From positions 786,539-850,538 of the forward strand of contig NZ_VCIG01000038.1 of assembly GCF_006345815.1 (NCBI RefSeq): DNA of 64,000 nucleotides. The letters are read 5' to 3'. The position numbers and the translations under genes were made by a program. Each line of letters starts with the position of its first letter. The first letter of the stretch is position 1. The DNA is from Ochrobactrum sp. CGA5 (lineage in GTDB: Bacteria; Pseudomonadota; Alphaproteobacteria; Rhizobiales; Rhizobiaceae). Shown here in pieces: positions 25,608 through 35,790 of the stretch. The notes beneath the pieces were generated by a model. It did no database searches. It had not been told where the DNA came from and saw only the letters and a list, made by a program, of their open reading frames with translations.

Positions 25608-26306
25608 ATGATTTTTCAAACACCCTTGGTTACCGGCAGACTGGAACGTCGCTACAAGAGATTTCTCGCTGACGTCACGCTTGACGATGGGCGTTTTATT
25701 ACAGCTTTTGTGCCCAACACCGGCTCCATGCTCGGTTTGACCGCTCCGGGCTCTCGCGTCTGGCTGAGTGTTTCAGGTGCCCCTCACCGAAAACATGCTC
25801 ATACACTGCAAATCGTTGAGGCTGACAACACGCTGGTTGGTGTTAACACCGGCTTGCCGAACCGGATCGCCGAGGAAGCGATCCTCAACTGCCTCATTCC
25901 GGGGCTCGCGGGATATGCCAGCCTCAAGCGCGAACAAAAGTATGGCAGGAATTCACGCATCGACCTCTTGCTGGATGATGGTCCACGTCAACGGGCCTAT
26001 GTCGAGGTCAAGAATGTACATTTTATCCGTACGCTCGGATTGGCGGAATTCCCTGATACGGTGACGGCGCGAGGCGCAAAACATCTCGATGAACTGGTCG
26101 ACGTTGTTGCCGCTGGTCATCGGGGCGTGATGCTGTTTATTATCCAGCGAAACGATTGCAGCAGATTCAGCATTTCCGGTGATCTCGATCCCACTTACGC
26201 ACGCGCTTTTGAACGTGCGCGCGCAAACGGGGTTGAGGCGTGGGCAGTTCGGTGCCACATAACGGATAACAGCATTGACGCCGCTGAGTTGGTGCCAATT
26301 GAATAG
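25608..26306 (+). CDS. sfsA: Sugar fermentation stimulation protein SfsA
   Basis: A 232-residue protein with the SfsA family signatures: [17 protein letters not shown] at the N-terminus, [19 protein letters not shown], the nuclease-like VEVKNV core, and [16 protein letters not shown]. It has an N-terminal OB-like part and a C-terminal restriction-nuclease fold; the biochemical role is poorly known. The reading begins at ATG 25608. It lies 18 bp upstream of map, a gene order frequent in alphaproteobacteria. Confidence 0.93.
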   Translation: MIFQTPLVTGRLERRYKRFLADVTLDDGRFITAFVPNTGSMLGLTAPGSRVWLSVSGAPHRKHAHTLQIVEADNTLVGVNTGLPNRIAEEAILNCLIPGLAGYASLKREQKYGRNSRIDLLLDDGPRQRAYVEVKNVHFIRTLGLAEFPDTVTARGAKHLDELVDVVAAGHRGVMLFIIQRNDCSRFSISGDLDPTYARAFERARANGVEAWAVRCHITDNSIDAAELVPIE

Positions 26307-26324
26307 ATTGAGACGGATCGAGTG

Positions 26325-27152
26325 ATGGTAACTTATATCGAAGCGACAAGTGCACCCATGAAATACACGGGCCAGATCAGGCTTTATGGTCCCGAGGCTT
26401 TCGAGGGTATGCGCACGGTTTGCAATTTGACGGCCCGTTGTCTCGATGCCCTCAACGAAATCGTCAAGCCGGGTGTAACAACCAATGAAATCGACCGTTT
26501 TGTGTTCGAGTTTGGCATGGATCACGGCGCGTTTCCGGCCACACTCAACTATCGCGGCTACACGAAATCCACCTGCACGTCGATCAATCACGTCGTCTGC
26601 CATGGCATTCCGAACGAAAAGCCACTGCGCGAGGGTGATATCGTCAATATTGACGTGACTTATCTACTCGACGGCTGGCACGGCGATTCAAGCCGCATGT
26701 ATGCCGTAGGCGAAATCAAGCGCGCTGCTGAGCGGCTGCTTGAAGTTACCTATGAAAGCCTGCTGCGCGGTATCGCAGCCGTCAAACCGGGCGCGAAGAC
26801 CGGCGCAATCGGCGCTGCGATCCAGACCTATGCCGAAGGCGAGCGCTGCTCCGTCGTACGCGATTTCTGTGGTCATGGTGTTGGACGATTGTTCCATGAT
26901 GCACCAAATATTCTCCATTACGGCACACCGAATGAAGGCGTCGAAATCAAGGAAGGCATGATCTTCACGATCGAGCCCATGATCAATCTCGGCAAGCCGC
27001 ATGTAAAGGTTCTCGCCGACGGTTGGACAGCGGTTACCAGAGACCGTTCGCTTACGGCACAATATGAGCATACGGTGGGCGTCACGAAAGACGGCTGCGA
27101 GATATTCACGCTGTCTCCGGCCAATGTCTTCGGCCCGCCTTCCATGAGATAA
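26325..27152 (+). CDS. map: Methionine aminopeptidase, type I
   Basis: Removes the initiator methionine from nascent proteins. The 275-residue protein has the five metal ligands: two Asp in [16 protein letters not shown], His in [12 protein letters not shown], Glu in FTIEPMIN and Glu in YEHTVGV. The N-terminus lacks the SH3-binding zinc fingers of eukaryotic forms. ATG 26325 follows a GTG at 26322, so the exact start may differ by one codon. It sits between sfsA and radC. Confidence 0.95.
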   Translation: MVTYIEATSAPMKYTGQIRLYGPEAFEGMRTVCNLTARCLDALNEIVKPGVTTNEIDRFVFEFGMDHGAFPATLNYRGYTKSTCTSINHVVCHGIPNEKPLREGDIVNIDVTYLLDGWHGDSSRMYAVGEIKRAAERLLEVTYESLLRGIAAVKPGAKTGAIGAAIQTYAEGERCSVVRDFCGHGVGRLFHDAPNILHYGTPNEGVEIKEGMIFTIEPMINLGKPHVKVLADGWTAVTRDRSLTAQYEHTVGVTKDGCEIFTLSPANVFGPPSMR

Positions 27153-27211
27153 CGGCGAAGAGATATCGCCACGATAATTGTCTGGTCTGTTTTTGCGGGG
27201 GTTTAAACAGG

Positions 27212-27961
27212 ATGGCAAAGCACAAGAACAAGCCCGGTAGCATCGAGCTGCCCGGCTTTAGCGACACACTGCAACTGACGCCGAAGATCGACAAGCCGCA
27301 TTATGCCGGACATCGTGATCGCCTCAAACAGCGTTTCAGGGACACTCCCGATGCGCTGGCAGATTATGAGCTGCTCGAAATGCTGCTGTTTCGCGCCATC
27401 CGCCGCGCCGATACCAAGCCGCTCGCCAAGGCTCTGCTGACGCGGTTCGGCTCGATTGCCGAAGTACTGGCCGCCCCTGAAAAGCTGATTGCCGAAGTTC
27501 CCGGTGCAGGTCCCACCGTCGCACACGAACTCAAGCTTGTTGAAGCCGTCGCCAAGCGAAGCGCGAGAAGCACGGTCATGAAGCGCGAAGTGCTCGGCTC
27601 ATGGAACAAGGTGATTGAATATTGCACCGCGGCCATGGCTTACGAGACCCGCGAACAGTTCCGTATTCTGTTCCTCGACAAAAAGAACAAGCTGATTGCC
27701 GATGAAGTGCAGCAGACGGGCACAGTGGATCACACACCCGTCTATCCGCGCGAGGTCGTCAAACGGGCGCTGGAGCTCTCCGCCACAGCCATTATTCTGG
27801 TCCACAATCATCCTTCCGGCGATCCGACACCTTCACGCGCCGACATCGACATGACCAAACAGCTCGTCAATGCTGCCAAAGCGCTCAACATCACAGTGCA
27901 TGATCATGTGATTGTCGGAAAGCATGGCCATGCCAGTTTTCGTGGACTGGGATTGATCTAG
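27212..27961 (+). CDS. radC: RadC/JAMM-domain DNA repair-associated protein
   Basis: A 249-residue protein with an N-terminal helix-hairpin-helix-like region (about 30-110, [14 protein letters not shown] and [12 protein letters not shown]) and a C-terminal JAMM metalloprotease-like domain with [16 protein letters not shown] (the H-x-H-x(10)-D ligands). RadC function is uncertain despite its name. It follows map by about 60 bp on the same strand, so sfsA-map-radC may be one transcript. Confidence 0.93.
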   Translation: MAKHKNKPGSIELPGFSDTLQLTPKIDKPHYAGHRDRLKQRFRDTPDALADYELLEMLLFRAIRRADTKPLAKALLTRFGSIAEVLAAPEKLIAEVPGAGPTVAHELKLVEAVAKRSARSTVMKREVLGSWNKVIEYCTAAMAYETREQFRILFLDKKNKLIADEVQQTGTVDHTPVYPREVVKRALELSATAIILVHNHPSGDPTPSRADIDMTKQLVNAAKALNITVHDHVIVGKHGHASFRGLGLI

Positions 27962-28171
27962 CAATAGTATCAGCGCCGGCCAGTTACCGATTGTTAAGCA
28001 TAGCGTGAAGAATGGTTGCGCAATGCCTGGAATTCACTCGAATTTTCTTAAATTTGAACACAATCAGAAGTGAGACGAAAGTCGTTCGAGGGCTGCGCCT
28101 TCCAACGGCTACCAAAGAATTTCAGGCATGTTTCCCGCCAGCGCTTCTAGACGGGAAAATCGGAGTACAAA

Positions 28172-28810
28172 ATGTTGCAGCGTTCTATCACCGCAATGGC
28201 GCTTGGCGCCGCAATCGTTGCCTTTGCAGGTGCGGCTTTCGCAGCCGACATGATGGGAGCAACGGATTATTCCTACAACGAACCAGTTGCCAGCGGCCCG
28301 CATGACTGGTCCGGCAATTATATCGGCGCACAGATCGGCGCTTCTTCATCGAAAGTCCCAGGCCCCTTCACCAACCGCACCGGCGCTCTGGGCGGCGTTG
28401 TCGTTGGCAAGAACATGCAAAGCGGCAATGTCGTGTTCGGTGCAGAACTCGAAGGAAACTTCGCCGAAGCTGAACACCGTATCGGGAATGGCGGCAGCCT
28501 TCAGCAATCGTGGAACGGCAACGCCAAAGGCAAGGTCGGCTATGCTTTCGACAAGACGCTTGTTTACGGCACCGCTGGCTATGGCGTGACCCGATTCAAG
28601 GCTAAGGACAACACCACTTCGGCTCCGGGTTGGGAAGGTGGCGCGCTGATCGGCGCTGGTGTTGAACAGGCACTGTCCGGCCCGCTTTCCGTCAAGGCCG
28701 AATATGACTTCCAGCGCTTCAACGATGTGAAGTCCCGCGTCAACGGCGTTGAACAAACCAACAATCTGAAAAACCATTCGATCAAGGCCGGTTTAAACTA
28801 CAAGTTCTAG
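28172..28810 (+). CDS. Outer-membrane beta-barrel protein (Omp25/Omp31-like)
   Basis: A 212-residue protein with a signal peptide (about 1-24, ending AFAGAAFAA-DMM). It continues with HDWSGNYIGAQIGAS, typical of Rhizobiales Omp25/Omp31 porin-like proteins, and ends in an outer-membrane signature with terminal Phe (SIKAGLNYKF). Alternating hydrophobic residues predict an eight-stranded barrel. It is monocistronic and closed by a strong terminator. Which paralogue it is cannot be fixed from sequence alone. Confidence 0.88.
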   Translation: MLQRSITAMALGAAIVAFAGAAFAADMMGATDYSYNEPVASGPHDWSGNYIGAQIGASSSKVPGPFTNRTGALGGVVVGKNMQSGNVVFGAELEGNFAEAEHRIGNGGSLQQSWNGNAKGKVGYAFDKTLVYGTAGYGVTRFKAKDNTTSAPGWEGGALIGAGVEQALSGPLSVKAEYDFQRFNDVKSRVNGVEQTNNLKNHSIKAGLNYKF

Positions 28811-28871
28811 GCCATTCGATCTGACGCGAAACTTCATTCTGTTTTCGCATCAAGTAATTCTGTATTTGCAC

Positions 28872-28900
28872 AAGGGCTGCGTTTCATAGCGCAGCCCTTT
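28872..28900 (+). terminator. Rho-independent terminator of the Omp gene
   Basis: GGGCTGCG (28874-28881) pairs with CGCAGCCC (28890-28897), followed by TTTCGTTCT. It lies 63 bp beyond the stop. Confidence 0.88.
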
Positions 28901-28953
28901 CGTTCTGCATCAATTTATCTTCATTTCGCCGTCCGACTCCGTCATTCGGTGGC

Positions 28954-28984
28954 TTGACTCCGACACGCACTAACCGATTATAAA
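28954..28984 (+). promoter_or_regulatory. Promoter candidate of the dipeptide operon
   Basis: TTGACT (28954-28959) and TATAAA (28979-28984) are separated by 19 nt, longer than ideal. A GANTC methylation site overlaps the -35. The dipeptidase ATG lies 150 bp downstream. Confidence 0.35.
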
Positions 28985-29133
28985 CCGGTAGTGGAAGTGC
29001 GGGGAACAATGAAGAGCGAAAAGCTCAACCATCATATCGGGAGGTTATCTCACCTTGCCGTATTGTCTCCTTGCACCTGAACACTTGGATATGTGGCTCT
29101 GCTCTCGTAGACCATGCAGTCAGGAATGAAAGA

Positions 29134-30183
29134 ATGCAGCGCGTTTTCGACGGACATAACGATGTCCTTCTGCGGCTTTGGGAAAATGCCCGAAAGGGTC
29201 AGGACCCGATCAAGGAATTTATCGACGGCACGGATATTGGCCATATCGACCTGCCGCGTTCGCGCAAAGGCGGTCTCGCCGGTGGCATATGCGCCATATA
29301 CATACCTTCAGGCGAGCATATCGAACTGGGCAAGCCCGATGCCAACGGACATTACGAAACGCCGCTTTCATCACCGCTGGAACGCAGTCCTTCCCTTGAT
29401 ATCGCTCTCGAAATCGCAGCCATCGCGCTAAAGCTGGAAGCCGTTGGCGGCTGGAAGCTTTGCCGCAACGGTCGCGAACTCGACGAAACATTGAACAGCG
29501 ACACATTCGCCGCCGTGCTGCATATGGAAGGCTGCGAAGCCATCGATGCAGATCTGGCTGCACTTGAAGTCTTTTATGCTGCCGGCTTGCGTTCGCTCGG
29601 CCCGGTCTGGAGCCGAAACAACGTTTTCGCCCATGGCGTCCCGTTCGCTTATCCGATGAGCCCCGATACTGGCCCCGGCCTGACCGATGCGGGCAAGCGT
29701 CTGGTCAAAGCGTGCAACGCCAAGGGCATCCTGATCGACCTGGCACACATCACGGAAAAAGGGTTCTGGGATGTGGCCAAACTCAGCGATCAACCCCTTG
29801 TCGCCAGCCATTCCAACGCGCACGCTCTCACCCCTGTCGCCCGCAACCTGACCGACCGTCAGCTTGATGCCATCCGCGATAGCAAGGGCCTTGCCGGGCT
29901 GAATTATGCCACGACGATGCTGCGCGCCGATGGCAAGGAAGACGCCAATACGCCGCTTTCCGATGTGGTTCGCCATGTGGATTACATGGTTGAACGTATG
30001 GGCATCGACTGCGTTGCGCTTGGCTCGGACTATGACGGGGCAACCATTCCAGCCGGAATCGGCGATGCAGCAGGCACGCAAAACCTTGTCGATGCACTGC
30101 GTAAAGCAGGCTATGGTGAAGACGAGCTAGCAAAACTTTGCCGAGACAATTGGGGTCGTGTTCTGAAACAGGCTTGGCACTAA
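29134..30183 (+). CDS. Membrane dipeptidase (M19 family)
   Basis: Zinc peptidase expected to split dipeptides. The 349-residue protein keeps the M19 metal site: H-x-D in DGHND, Glu in HMEGCEAI, His in DLAHIT and in VASHSN, and Asp in LGSDYDGA. No signal peptide is visible, so it is probably cytosolic and acts on imported peptides. ATG 29134 follows AGGA by 8 nt; the longer reading from 29071 has no family sequence. It heads the peptide ABC transporter operon, which fits uptake followed by hydrolysis. Confidence 0.92.
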   Translation: MQRVFDGHNDVLLRLWENARKGQDPIKEFIDGTDIGHIDLPRSRKGGLAGGICAIYIPSGEHIELGKPDANGHYETPLSSPLERSPSLDIALEIAAIALKLEAVGGWKLCRNGRELDETLNSDTFAAVLHMEGCEAIDADLAALEVFYAAGLRSLGPVWSRNNVFAHGVPFAYPMSPDTGPGLTDAGKRLVKACNAKGILIDLAHITEKGFWDVAKLSDQPLVASHSNAHALTPVARNLTDRQLDAIRDSKGLAGLNYATTMLRADGKEDANTPLSDVVRHVDYMVERMGIDCVALGSDYDGATIPAGIGDAAGTQNLVDALRKAGYGEDELAKLCRDNWGRVLKQAWH

Positions 30184-30229
30184 CCAACCTGATCGAACCA
30201 AACAAAATCACAGGAAGGGAACTCTTAAC

Positions 30230-31861
30230 ATGATGCACTTCGGACGTTTTCGTATTCTGGCTGCCGGTGCAGCACTTGCTGCCGTTCTGGCCGCAAATCC
30301 GGCATGGTCGGCCACGCCTGCCGACACCTTGGTCCAGGCATGGGCCATCGACGACACGATCACTCTCGACCCGGCGGAATCATTTGAACTAAGCCCGGCC
30401 GAGTTTATCGGTAACGCATATGACATGCTCGTTCGCCTGGACATCAACGACACATCGAAAGTGGTGCCGGGCGTGGCTGAGAGCTGGACCATTTCCGACG
30501 ACGGCCTCACCTATACGTTCAAGCTGAAGAAGGACATCAAGTTCGCTTCCGGCAATCCGATCACCGCAGCCGATGTCGCCTACTCCTTCGAGCGTGCAGT
30601 ACGCCTCGACAAGAGCCCGGCCTTCATTCTGACGCAGTTTGGCCTGACCAAGGACAATGTGACCGAAAAGGCGAAAGCAGTAGACGACAACACTTTCGTA
30701 TTCACCGTTGACAAGCCATATGCACCAAGCTTCGTGCTGAACTGCCTGACCGCGACCGTCGCCGCAGTTGTTGACAAGAAGCTTCTCGAAGAACATGCCG
30801 AGAAGGTTACGCCCACCGACGACTACAAGTACGACACCGACTATGCCAACGCATGGCTGAAGACCAAGTCGGCAGGCTCGGGTCCGTTCTCGATCCGCGA
30901 GTGGCGCGCCAATGAAGTTGTCATTCTGGAACGTAATGACAATTACTATGGCGAAAAGGCCAAGCTCAAGCGCGTCTTCTATCGTCACGTCAAGGAAAGC
31001 GCGACACAGCGCCTGATGCTTGAATCCGGCGATGTCGATGTGGCACGCAATCTGGAGCCGGGCGACTACGAAGCCGTCCAGAAGAATGACAAGCTGACCA
31101 CCGTCAGCGCCGCCAAGGGCACGGTCTATTACATCAGCCTTAACCAGAAGAACCCGAATCTGGCCAAGCCAGAGGTTCGCGAAGCGTTCAAATATCTGGT
31201 TGACTACGATGCAATCGGTTCGACTCTCATCAAGGGTATCGGTGAAGTCCGCCAGACCTATCAGGCGAAGGGGGTACTTGGCGCTCTGGACGCTGCGCCT
31301 TACAAGTTCGACATCGCCAAGGCGAAAGAGCTGCTCGCCAAGGCAGGCCTGAAGGATGGACTTTCAGTGACGTTCGACGTGCGCAACACGCAGCCCGTGA
31401 CCGGTATTGCTGAATCCTTCCAGCAGAGCGCTGCACAAGCTGGCGTGAAGATCGAAATCATCCCCGGCGATGGCAAGCAGACATTGACCAAGTATCGTGC
31501 CCGTAATCACGATATGTATATCGGCCAGTGGGGCATGGATTATTGGGATCCCAATTCCAATGCCGAAGCTTTCACCAGCAACCCGGACAACAGCGACGAC
31601 GCGTCATCCAAAACGCTTGCATGGCGCAACGCCTGGGACATTCCTGAGCTGACCAAGCAGACGCAGGCAGCTCTTCTGGAACGCGACAACGACAAGCGTG
31701 CCGAAGAGTACAAAAAGCTTCAGCAGGAAGCTCTCGACCAGAGCCCGTTCGTCATGCTGTTCCAGCAGGTTGAAGTTGCGGGCATTGGCGGCAACGTGAA
31801 GGGCTACAAGCTCGGTCCGACATTCGATTCCAATTTCCTCGCTCCCATCAGCAAGGAATAG
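30230..31861 (+). CDS. Peptide ABC transporter substrate-binding protein (DppA/OppA type)
   Basis: A 543-residue periplasmic solute-binding protein of family 5. Residues 1-26 form a signal peptide (AALAAVLAANPAWSA). The mature part contains the family stretches PGVAESWTISDDGLTYTFKL, ITAADVAYSFERA and GSGPFSIREWRANEVV in order. The start has two adjacent ATGs. It lies 46 bp after the dipeptidase gene and 226 bp before the first permease, separated by hairpin repeats that may raise its relative mRNA level. The substrate is likely a di- or oligopeptide. Confidence 0.93.
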   Translation: MMHFGRFRILAAGAALAAVLAANPAWSATPADTLVQAWAIDDTITLDPAESFELSPAEFIGNAYDMLVRLDINDTSKVVPGVAESWTISDDGLTYTFKLKKDIKFASGNPITAADVAYSFERAVRLDKSPAFILTQFGLTKDNVTEKAKAVDDNTFVFTVDKPYAPSFVLNCLTATVAAVVDKKLLEEHAEKVTPTDDYKYDTDYANAWLKTKSAGSGPFSIREWRANEVVILERNDNYYGEKAKLKRVFYRHVKESATQRLMLESGDVDVARNLEPGDYEAVQKNDKLTTVSAAKGTVYYISLNQKNPNLAKPEVREAFKYLVDYDAIGSTLIKGIGEVRQTYQAKGVLGALDAAPYKFDIAKAKELLAKAGLKDGLSVTFDVRNTQPVTGIAESFQQSAAQAGVKIEIIPGDGKQTLTKYRARNHDMYIGQWGMDYWDPNSNAEAFTSNPDNSDDASSKTLAWRNAWDIPELTKQTQAALLERDNDKRAEEYKKLQQEALDQSPFVMLFQQVEVAGIGGNVKGYKLGPTFDSNFLAPISKE

Positions 31862-31923
31862 TCGATCACGCCCGGCGCCTGAAAGCTTTTCATGCGCTGA
31901 ATCGACCTAAAAACAAGCAGATG

Positions 31924-32035
31924 GAGCGGTTTTCTGAATCAAAAGGAAAGCCGCTCCAGAGCGTTTCGAGCGAAGCGGTTTCGCATCCAGAAATGCATCC
32001 CAACAGAAAATGGAACGGCTCGCAGAAACCGTTCT
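31924..32035 (+). repeat. Hairpin-rich intergenic repeat within the peptide operon
   Basis: Two stem-loops are present: GAGCGG/CCGCTC (31924-31929 and 31951-31956) and GAACGG/CCGTTC (near 32013-32035). Between them runs a segment (CAGAGCGTTTCGAGCGAAGC) typical of dispersed palindromic repeats in Rhizobiales. No T-run follows, so read-through is expected. Confidence 0.6.
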
Positions 32036-32087
32036 AGAGCTTTTCAAGCAAAGATGACTGAGACGTCAGACCAGGACCTGTTCTGAA

Positions 32088-33185
32088 ATGCTCTCATTGT
32101 CGGAAGCGGTCAAAACATTGAGTAACACTGTAACCACCAAAAAGGTAAGGCGAGCGCCGCGACGCTCAACGGTCCTTGCCGCGTCGCTGGCCAGCTTTCT
32201 GGTTATCGTCATCACGACCTATCTGGGCCTTCTGGCCGTCACGTTCTTTATCGGCCGTGTGGTGCCCATCGACCCTGTACTCGCCATCGTTGGTGACCGC
32301 GCTCCCGCGCATGTCGTGGCGCGCGTACGGGAAGAAATGGGTTTCAACCTACCCTATTACCAGCAGTTCTATCTCTACGTTAAAGGCGTACTACAAGGCG
32401 ATTTCGGCACTTCGGTGCTCACGACCAATCCAGTCATGACCGATATTCGCCGTGTTTTCCCCGCAACAATGGAGCTTGCTACGGTCGGAACGATAATCGG
32501 CGCCCTCTTCGGAATCCCGCTCGGCGTCCTCGCCGCCGTAAAGCGTGGCAGCATTGTCGACCAGATTGTGCGGGTGATCGGCCTCGTCGGCTATTCCGTT
32601 CCGATCTTCTGGCTCGGCATGCTTGCGCTTCTGATTTTCTATGCGCGGCTTGGCTGGACCTCGGGTCCCGGACGTATCGACATCACATTTGAATACACTT
32701 TCACGCCGATTACCGGGTTCTACCTGATCGACGCAATTCTCCAGCGCGATTGGCCCGCCCTCAGGGATATTATCTCCCACCTTATCCTCCCATCGGCGCT
32801 GCTGGGCTACTTCTCCTTGGCTTACATCAGCCGCATGACGCGATCCTTCATGCTCAATGAGCTGGAACAGGAATACATCGTTGCTGCTCGCGCCAAGGGC
32901 ATTTCGGAAACTCGCATCATCTGGGGGCATGCGTTGCGCAATGCCGCCGTCCCGCTCGTGACCGTGATCGCGCTTTCCTATGCCGGGCTTCTGGAAGGTT
33001 CGGTTCTGACCGAAACCATCTTCTCCTGGCCAGGCCTTGGACTCTACATCACCAATTCACTCCAAAACGCTGATATGAATGCCGTTCTCGGTGGCACTAT
33101 TGTCATTGGGTCGGTCTTTATCGCGCTCAACCTCGTGTCCGATCTTCTCTATCGGCTTCTCGATCCAAGGACGCGCGTACGATGA
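32088..33185 (+). CDS. Peptide ABC transporter permease (DppB type)
   Basis: A 365-residue inner-membrane protein with a basic cytoplasmic N-terminus (about 1-30), about six transmembrane helices and the EAA loop region ARAKGISETRIIWGHALRNAAVP that contacts the ATPase. FGIPLGVLAAVKRGS and GLVGYSVPIFWLGML are typical of BPD-type permease family 1. It is somewhat longer at the N-terminus than E. coli DppB. Its stop overlaps the next start by ATGA at 33182-33185. Confidence 0.93.
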   Translation: MLSLSEAVKTLSNTVTTKKVRRAPRRSTVLAASLASFLVIVITTYLGLLAVTFFIGRVVPIDPVLAIVGDRAPAHVVARVREEMGFNLPYYQQFYLYVKGVLQGDFGTSVLTTNPVMTDIRRVFPATMELATVGTIIGALFGIPLGVLAAVKRGSIVDQIVRVIGLVGYSVPIFWLGMLALLIFYARLGWTSGPGRIDITFEYTFTPITGFYLIDAILQRDWPALRDIISHLILPSALLGYFSLAYISRMTRSFMLNELEQEYIVAARAKGISETRIIWGHALRNAAVPLVTVIALSYAGLLEGSVLTETIFSWPGLGLYITNSLQNADMNAVLGGTIVIGSVFIALNLVSDLLYRLLDPRTRVR

Positions 33186-34114
33186 GCCAAATGACAGATA
33201 CTTCCAACCTCTCATGGCGCGAATGGCTGCTTACCGAGCGGCCACAGTCGCGCGCTCAAGCCCGTCTCGGTCGTGCCTATATGGTCTGGCGGCGTTTCAC
33301 CGCCAACAAGCTGGCTGTTCTGGGCCTTCTGATCATCATCGGACTGCTCGTCGTTGCCGCACTGGCAGATGTGCTTGCGCCGCATTCGCCGGTTGTTGGC
33401 GATCTCGCCAATGCACGTCTTCTGCCGCCGGGAACGCCCGGCTATCTGCTCGGCACGGACGACCAGGGCCGCGATATTCTCTCGCGTCTGATCTATGGAT
33501 CCCGTCTCACCCTCTATGTGGTGCTTCTGGTTGCTATCATCGCCGCCCCTATCGGCCTTTTGGTCGGAACAGTCTCCGGTTATGCTGGGGGCTGGATCGA
33601 TGCCGTGCTGATGCGCATCACCGACATTTTCCTTGCCTTCCCGAAGCTCATTCTGGCCCTGGCTTTCGTTGCTGCTCTCGGACCAGGCATCGAAAATGCC
33701 ATCATCGCCATCGCGATCACCTCATGGCCGCCTTATGCGCGTATTGCCCGTGCAGAAACGTTGACCGTGCGCAACTCGGATTATATCTCCGCTGTTCGCC
33801 TGATGGGAGCTTCGCCGATCCGTATCGTCCTGCGTCACATCATGCCGCTCTGCACATCGTCGCTGATCGTCCGCGTGACGCTCGACATGGCGGGTATCAT
33901 CCTCACCGCCGCCGGTCTCGGCTTTCTCGGCCTCGGCGCACAGCCGCCATTGCCTGAATGGGGCGCCATGATCGCTTCCGGTCGCCGTTTCATTCTCGAC
34001 CAGTGGTGGGTTGCCGCGATGCCCGGTATTGCGATCCTGATCGTCAGTCTTGGCTTCAATCTTCTGGGCGATGGCCTGCGCGATGCGCTCGATCCGCGGG
34101 GTAACAACCAATGA
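33182..34114 (+). CDS. Peptide ABC transporter permease (DppC type)
   Basis: A 310-residue permease with the OppC N-terminal segment (about 30-80, RFTANKLAVLGLLIIIGLL) and the PSPHPLGTDDQGRD-like HLLGTDDQGRDILSR element seen here as LLGTDDQGRDILSRLIYGSR in part. About six membrane helices and an EAA loop (AVRLMGASPIRIVLRHIMP) follow. It couples translationally to both neighbours through 4-base overlaps. Confidence 0.93.
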   Translation: MSQMTDTSNLSWREWLLTERPQSRAQARLGRAYMVWRRFTANKLAVLGLLIIIGLLVVAALADVLAPHSPVVGDLANARLLPPGTPGYLLGTDDQGRDILSRLIYGSRLTLYVVLLVAIIAAPIGLLVGTVSGYAGGWIDAVLMRITDIFLAFPKLILALAFVAALGPGIENAIIAIAITSWPPYARIARAETLTVRNSDYISAVRLMGASPIRIVLRHIMPLCTSSLIVRVTLDMAGIILTAAGLGFLGLGAQPPLPEWGAMIASGRRFILDQWWVAAMPGIAILIVSLGFNLLGDGLRDALDPRGNNQ

Positions 34115-34944
34115 AGCCTCTTCTGACTGTCGAAGACCTGCGTGTCACCTTTCCGACGCGCACAGGCGCTATTGAGGCCGTGCGCGGTGTCAGCTTCCAA
34201 CTCGGGCGCGAGCGTCTGGGTATTGTTGGCGAGTCCGGTTCTGGCAAATCCCAGACCGGTCGCGCCATCATGGGGCTCACGCCGCCACATGCGCAGATCA
34301 CTGCCAGGAAACTTGAGTTCGACGGCATTGATCTCCTCAAAGTGTCGGCTCGTGAACGTCGCGCCTTGCGCGGCGGCCGTATAGCCATGGTGTTGCAGGA
34401 TCCGAAATATTCGCTCAACCCTGTCATGACCATCGGCAAGCAGATCGCCGAGACGCTGAAAGCCCATGGAAAGTTCAGCGGCGACGAAATCCGCAAGCGT
34501 TCCATCGCCATGCTTGAAGCCGTCCAGATTCGTGATCCTGAGCGCGTCATGAGTCTCTATCCGCACGAAGTTTCGGGCGGCATGGGCCAGCGCGTCATGA
34601 TCGCGATGATGCTGGTCGCCGAACCGGAAATGCTGATCGCCGACGAGCCCACTTCGGCCCTCGATGTGACGGTTCAGCTTGAAGTGCTCGGCATCCTGGA
34701 CAAGTTGGTCGCCGAACGCGGCATGGGGCTGATCTTCGTCAGCCACGACCTGCGACTTGTTTCCTCTTTCTGCGACCGCGTCATCGTGATGTATGCGGGC
34801 AAAATCGTGGAGGAAATCGCAGCGAAGGACCTCGCCAATGCCAAACATCCCTATACGCAAGGATTGCTGAACTGCATGCCGAAAATCGGAGCCGATCGCC
34901 ATCCCCTGCCAACCTTGCAGCGCGAAGAGGCATGGAAGCTATGA
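34111..34944 (+). CDS. Peptide ABC transporter ATP-binding protein (DppD type)
   Basis: A 277-residue ATPase: Walker A GESGSGKS (about 39-46), Q-loop [13 protein letters not shown], signature VSGGMGQR, Walker [12 protein letters not shown] and switch His in FVSHDLR. The C-terminal oligopeptide-type extension ([14 protein letters not shown]) is present, though the Fe-S-type cysteine cluster of some family members is not complete. The overlap with the next gene is ATGA at 34941-34944. Confidence 0.93.
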   Translation: MKPLLTVEDLRVTFPTRTGAIEAVRGVSFQLGRERLGIVGESGSGKSQTGRAIMGLTPPHAQITARKLEFDGIDLLKVSARERRALRGGRIAMVLQDPKYSLNPVMTIGKQIAETLKAHGKFSGDEIRKRSIAMLEAVQIRDPERVMSLYPHEVSGGMGQRVMIAMMLVAEPEMLIADEPTSALDVTVQLEVLGILDKLVAERGMGLIFVSHDLRLVSSFCDRVIVMYAGKIVEEIAAKDLANAKHPYTQGLLNCMPKIGADRHPLPTLQREEAWKL

Positions 34945-35705
34945 CCAGGGAAACCATGAGCACGGCATCTGCACTGAGCGTCGATAATATCGACGTCTAT
35001 TTCGATCATTTCCATGCGCTGAAATCGGTCAGCATCGAAGTGGCCCGCGGTGAATCCTACGGCCTCGTAGGTGAGTCCGGTTCGGGCAAGTCCACGCTCC
35101 TGCGCGCTGTCGCGGGACTGGCGCCCGTCGAAGACGGCGAAATCCGCATAGACGGGCAATTGCTGAAAACACCGCGTGACAAAGCATTCTACCGCAATGT
35201 CCAGATGGTGTTTCAGGACCCATACGGCTCACTGCATCCCCGCCAGACGGTGGATCGGCTGTTGCTGGAACCGCTTGCCATCCACGGCGTCGGTGACACG
35301 GAACAGCGTATCGTTAAGGCGCTGGACGAAGTCGGTTTGGGTTCAGGCTTCCGCTTTCGCTACCCGCACCAGCTTTCGGGTGGCCAGCGCCAGCGCATTG
35401 CCATTGCCCGCGCCCTGATTGTTGAGCCCAGCATATTGCTGCTCGATGAGCCGACCTCGGCGCTCGATGCGTCGGTTCAGGCAGAAGTATTGAATCTGCT
35501 CGAACAGGTTCGGCGCGACCGCAACCTGACCTTCGTCATGGTCAGCCACGATCTTGGCGTTGTGACCCATATGTGCGACCGGCTTGCCGTCATGCGCAAT
35601 GGGGAGGTCGTAGAGCAATTACAGGCGGACGATCTTGTCAGCGGCAACATCCACGCCGACTATACGAAGAACCTGATGCGGGCGAGTGAAGGCTTCCGCA
35701 GGTAA
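34941..35705 (+). CDS. Peptide ABC transporter ATP-binding protein (DppF type)
   Basis: A 254-residue ATPase, the second of the pair: Walker [22 protein letters not shown], signature LSGGQRQR, Walker [12 protein letters not shown] and switch His in MVSHDLG. ATG 34941 is chosen for its ATGA coupling with the upstream gene, as in the other pairs; ATG 34932 would add three residues. It lacks the long C-terminal OppF extension and ends ASEGFRR. It is the last gene of the operon. Confidence 0.92.
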   Translation: MTRETMSTASALSVDNIDVYFDHFHALKSVSIEVARGESYGLVGESGSGKSTLLRAVAGLAPVEDGEIRIDGQLLKTPRDKAFYRNVQMVFQDPYGSLHPRQTVDRLLLEPLAIHGVGDTEQRIVKALDEVGLGSGFRFRYPHQLSGGQRQRIAIARALIVEPSILLLDEPTSALDASVQAEVLNLLEQVRRDRNLTFVMVSHDLGVVTHMCDRLAVMRNGEVVEQLQADDLVSGNIHADYTKNLMRASEGFRR

Positions 35706-35758
35706 AGCAGAAGCCTTCTTCCAGAACTGCAAACCGAGTTTGGGAAATATTGGAAAAA

Positions 35759-35783
35759 CAAGGGGACCTTCCGGTCCCCTTTT
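35759..35783. terminator. Terminator between peptide operon and SIP gene
   Basis: GGGGACC (35762-35768) and GGTCCCC (35773-35779) with loop TTCC are followed by TTTTC. It stands between convergent transcripts and probably serves both. Confidence 0.88.
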
Positions 35784-35790
35784 CATTGCA

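Larger units (their letters stand above)
28811..29133. other. Intergenic region between Omp gene and dipeptide operon
   Basis: This 323-bp gap contains the Omp terminator (28872-28900), two GANTC sites (28935, 28956) and a promoter candidate (28954-28984). A 23-codon ORF at 29009-29080 has a poorly spaced ribosome site and was not called. Confidence 0.45.

Noticed and set aside
29009..29080. A 23-codon ORF (MKSEKLNHHIGRL...) before the dipeptidase gene.
   Set aside because: The nearest GGGGA is only 3 nt from the ATG and the next candidate 11 nt away; no supporting structure.
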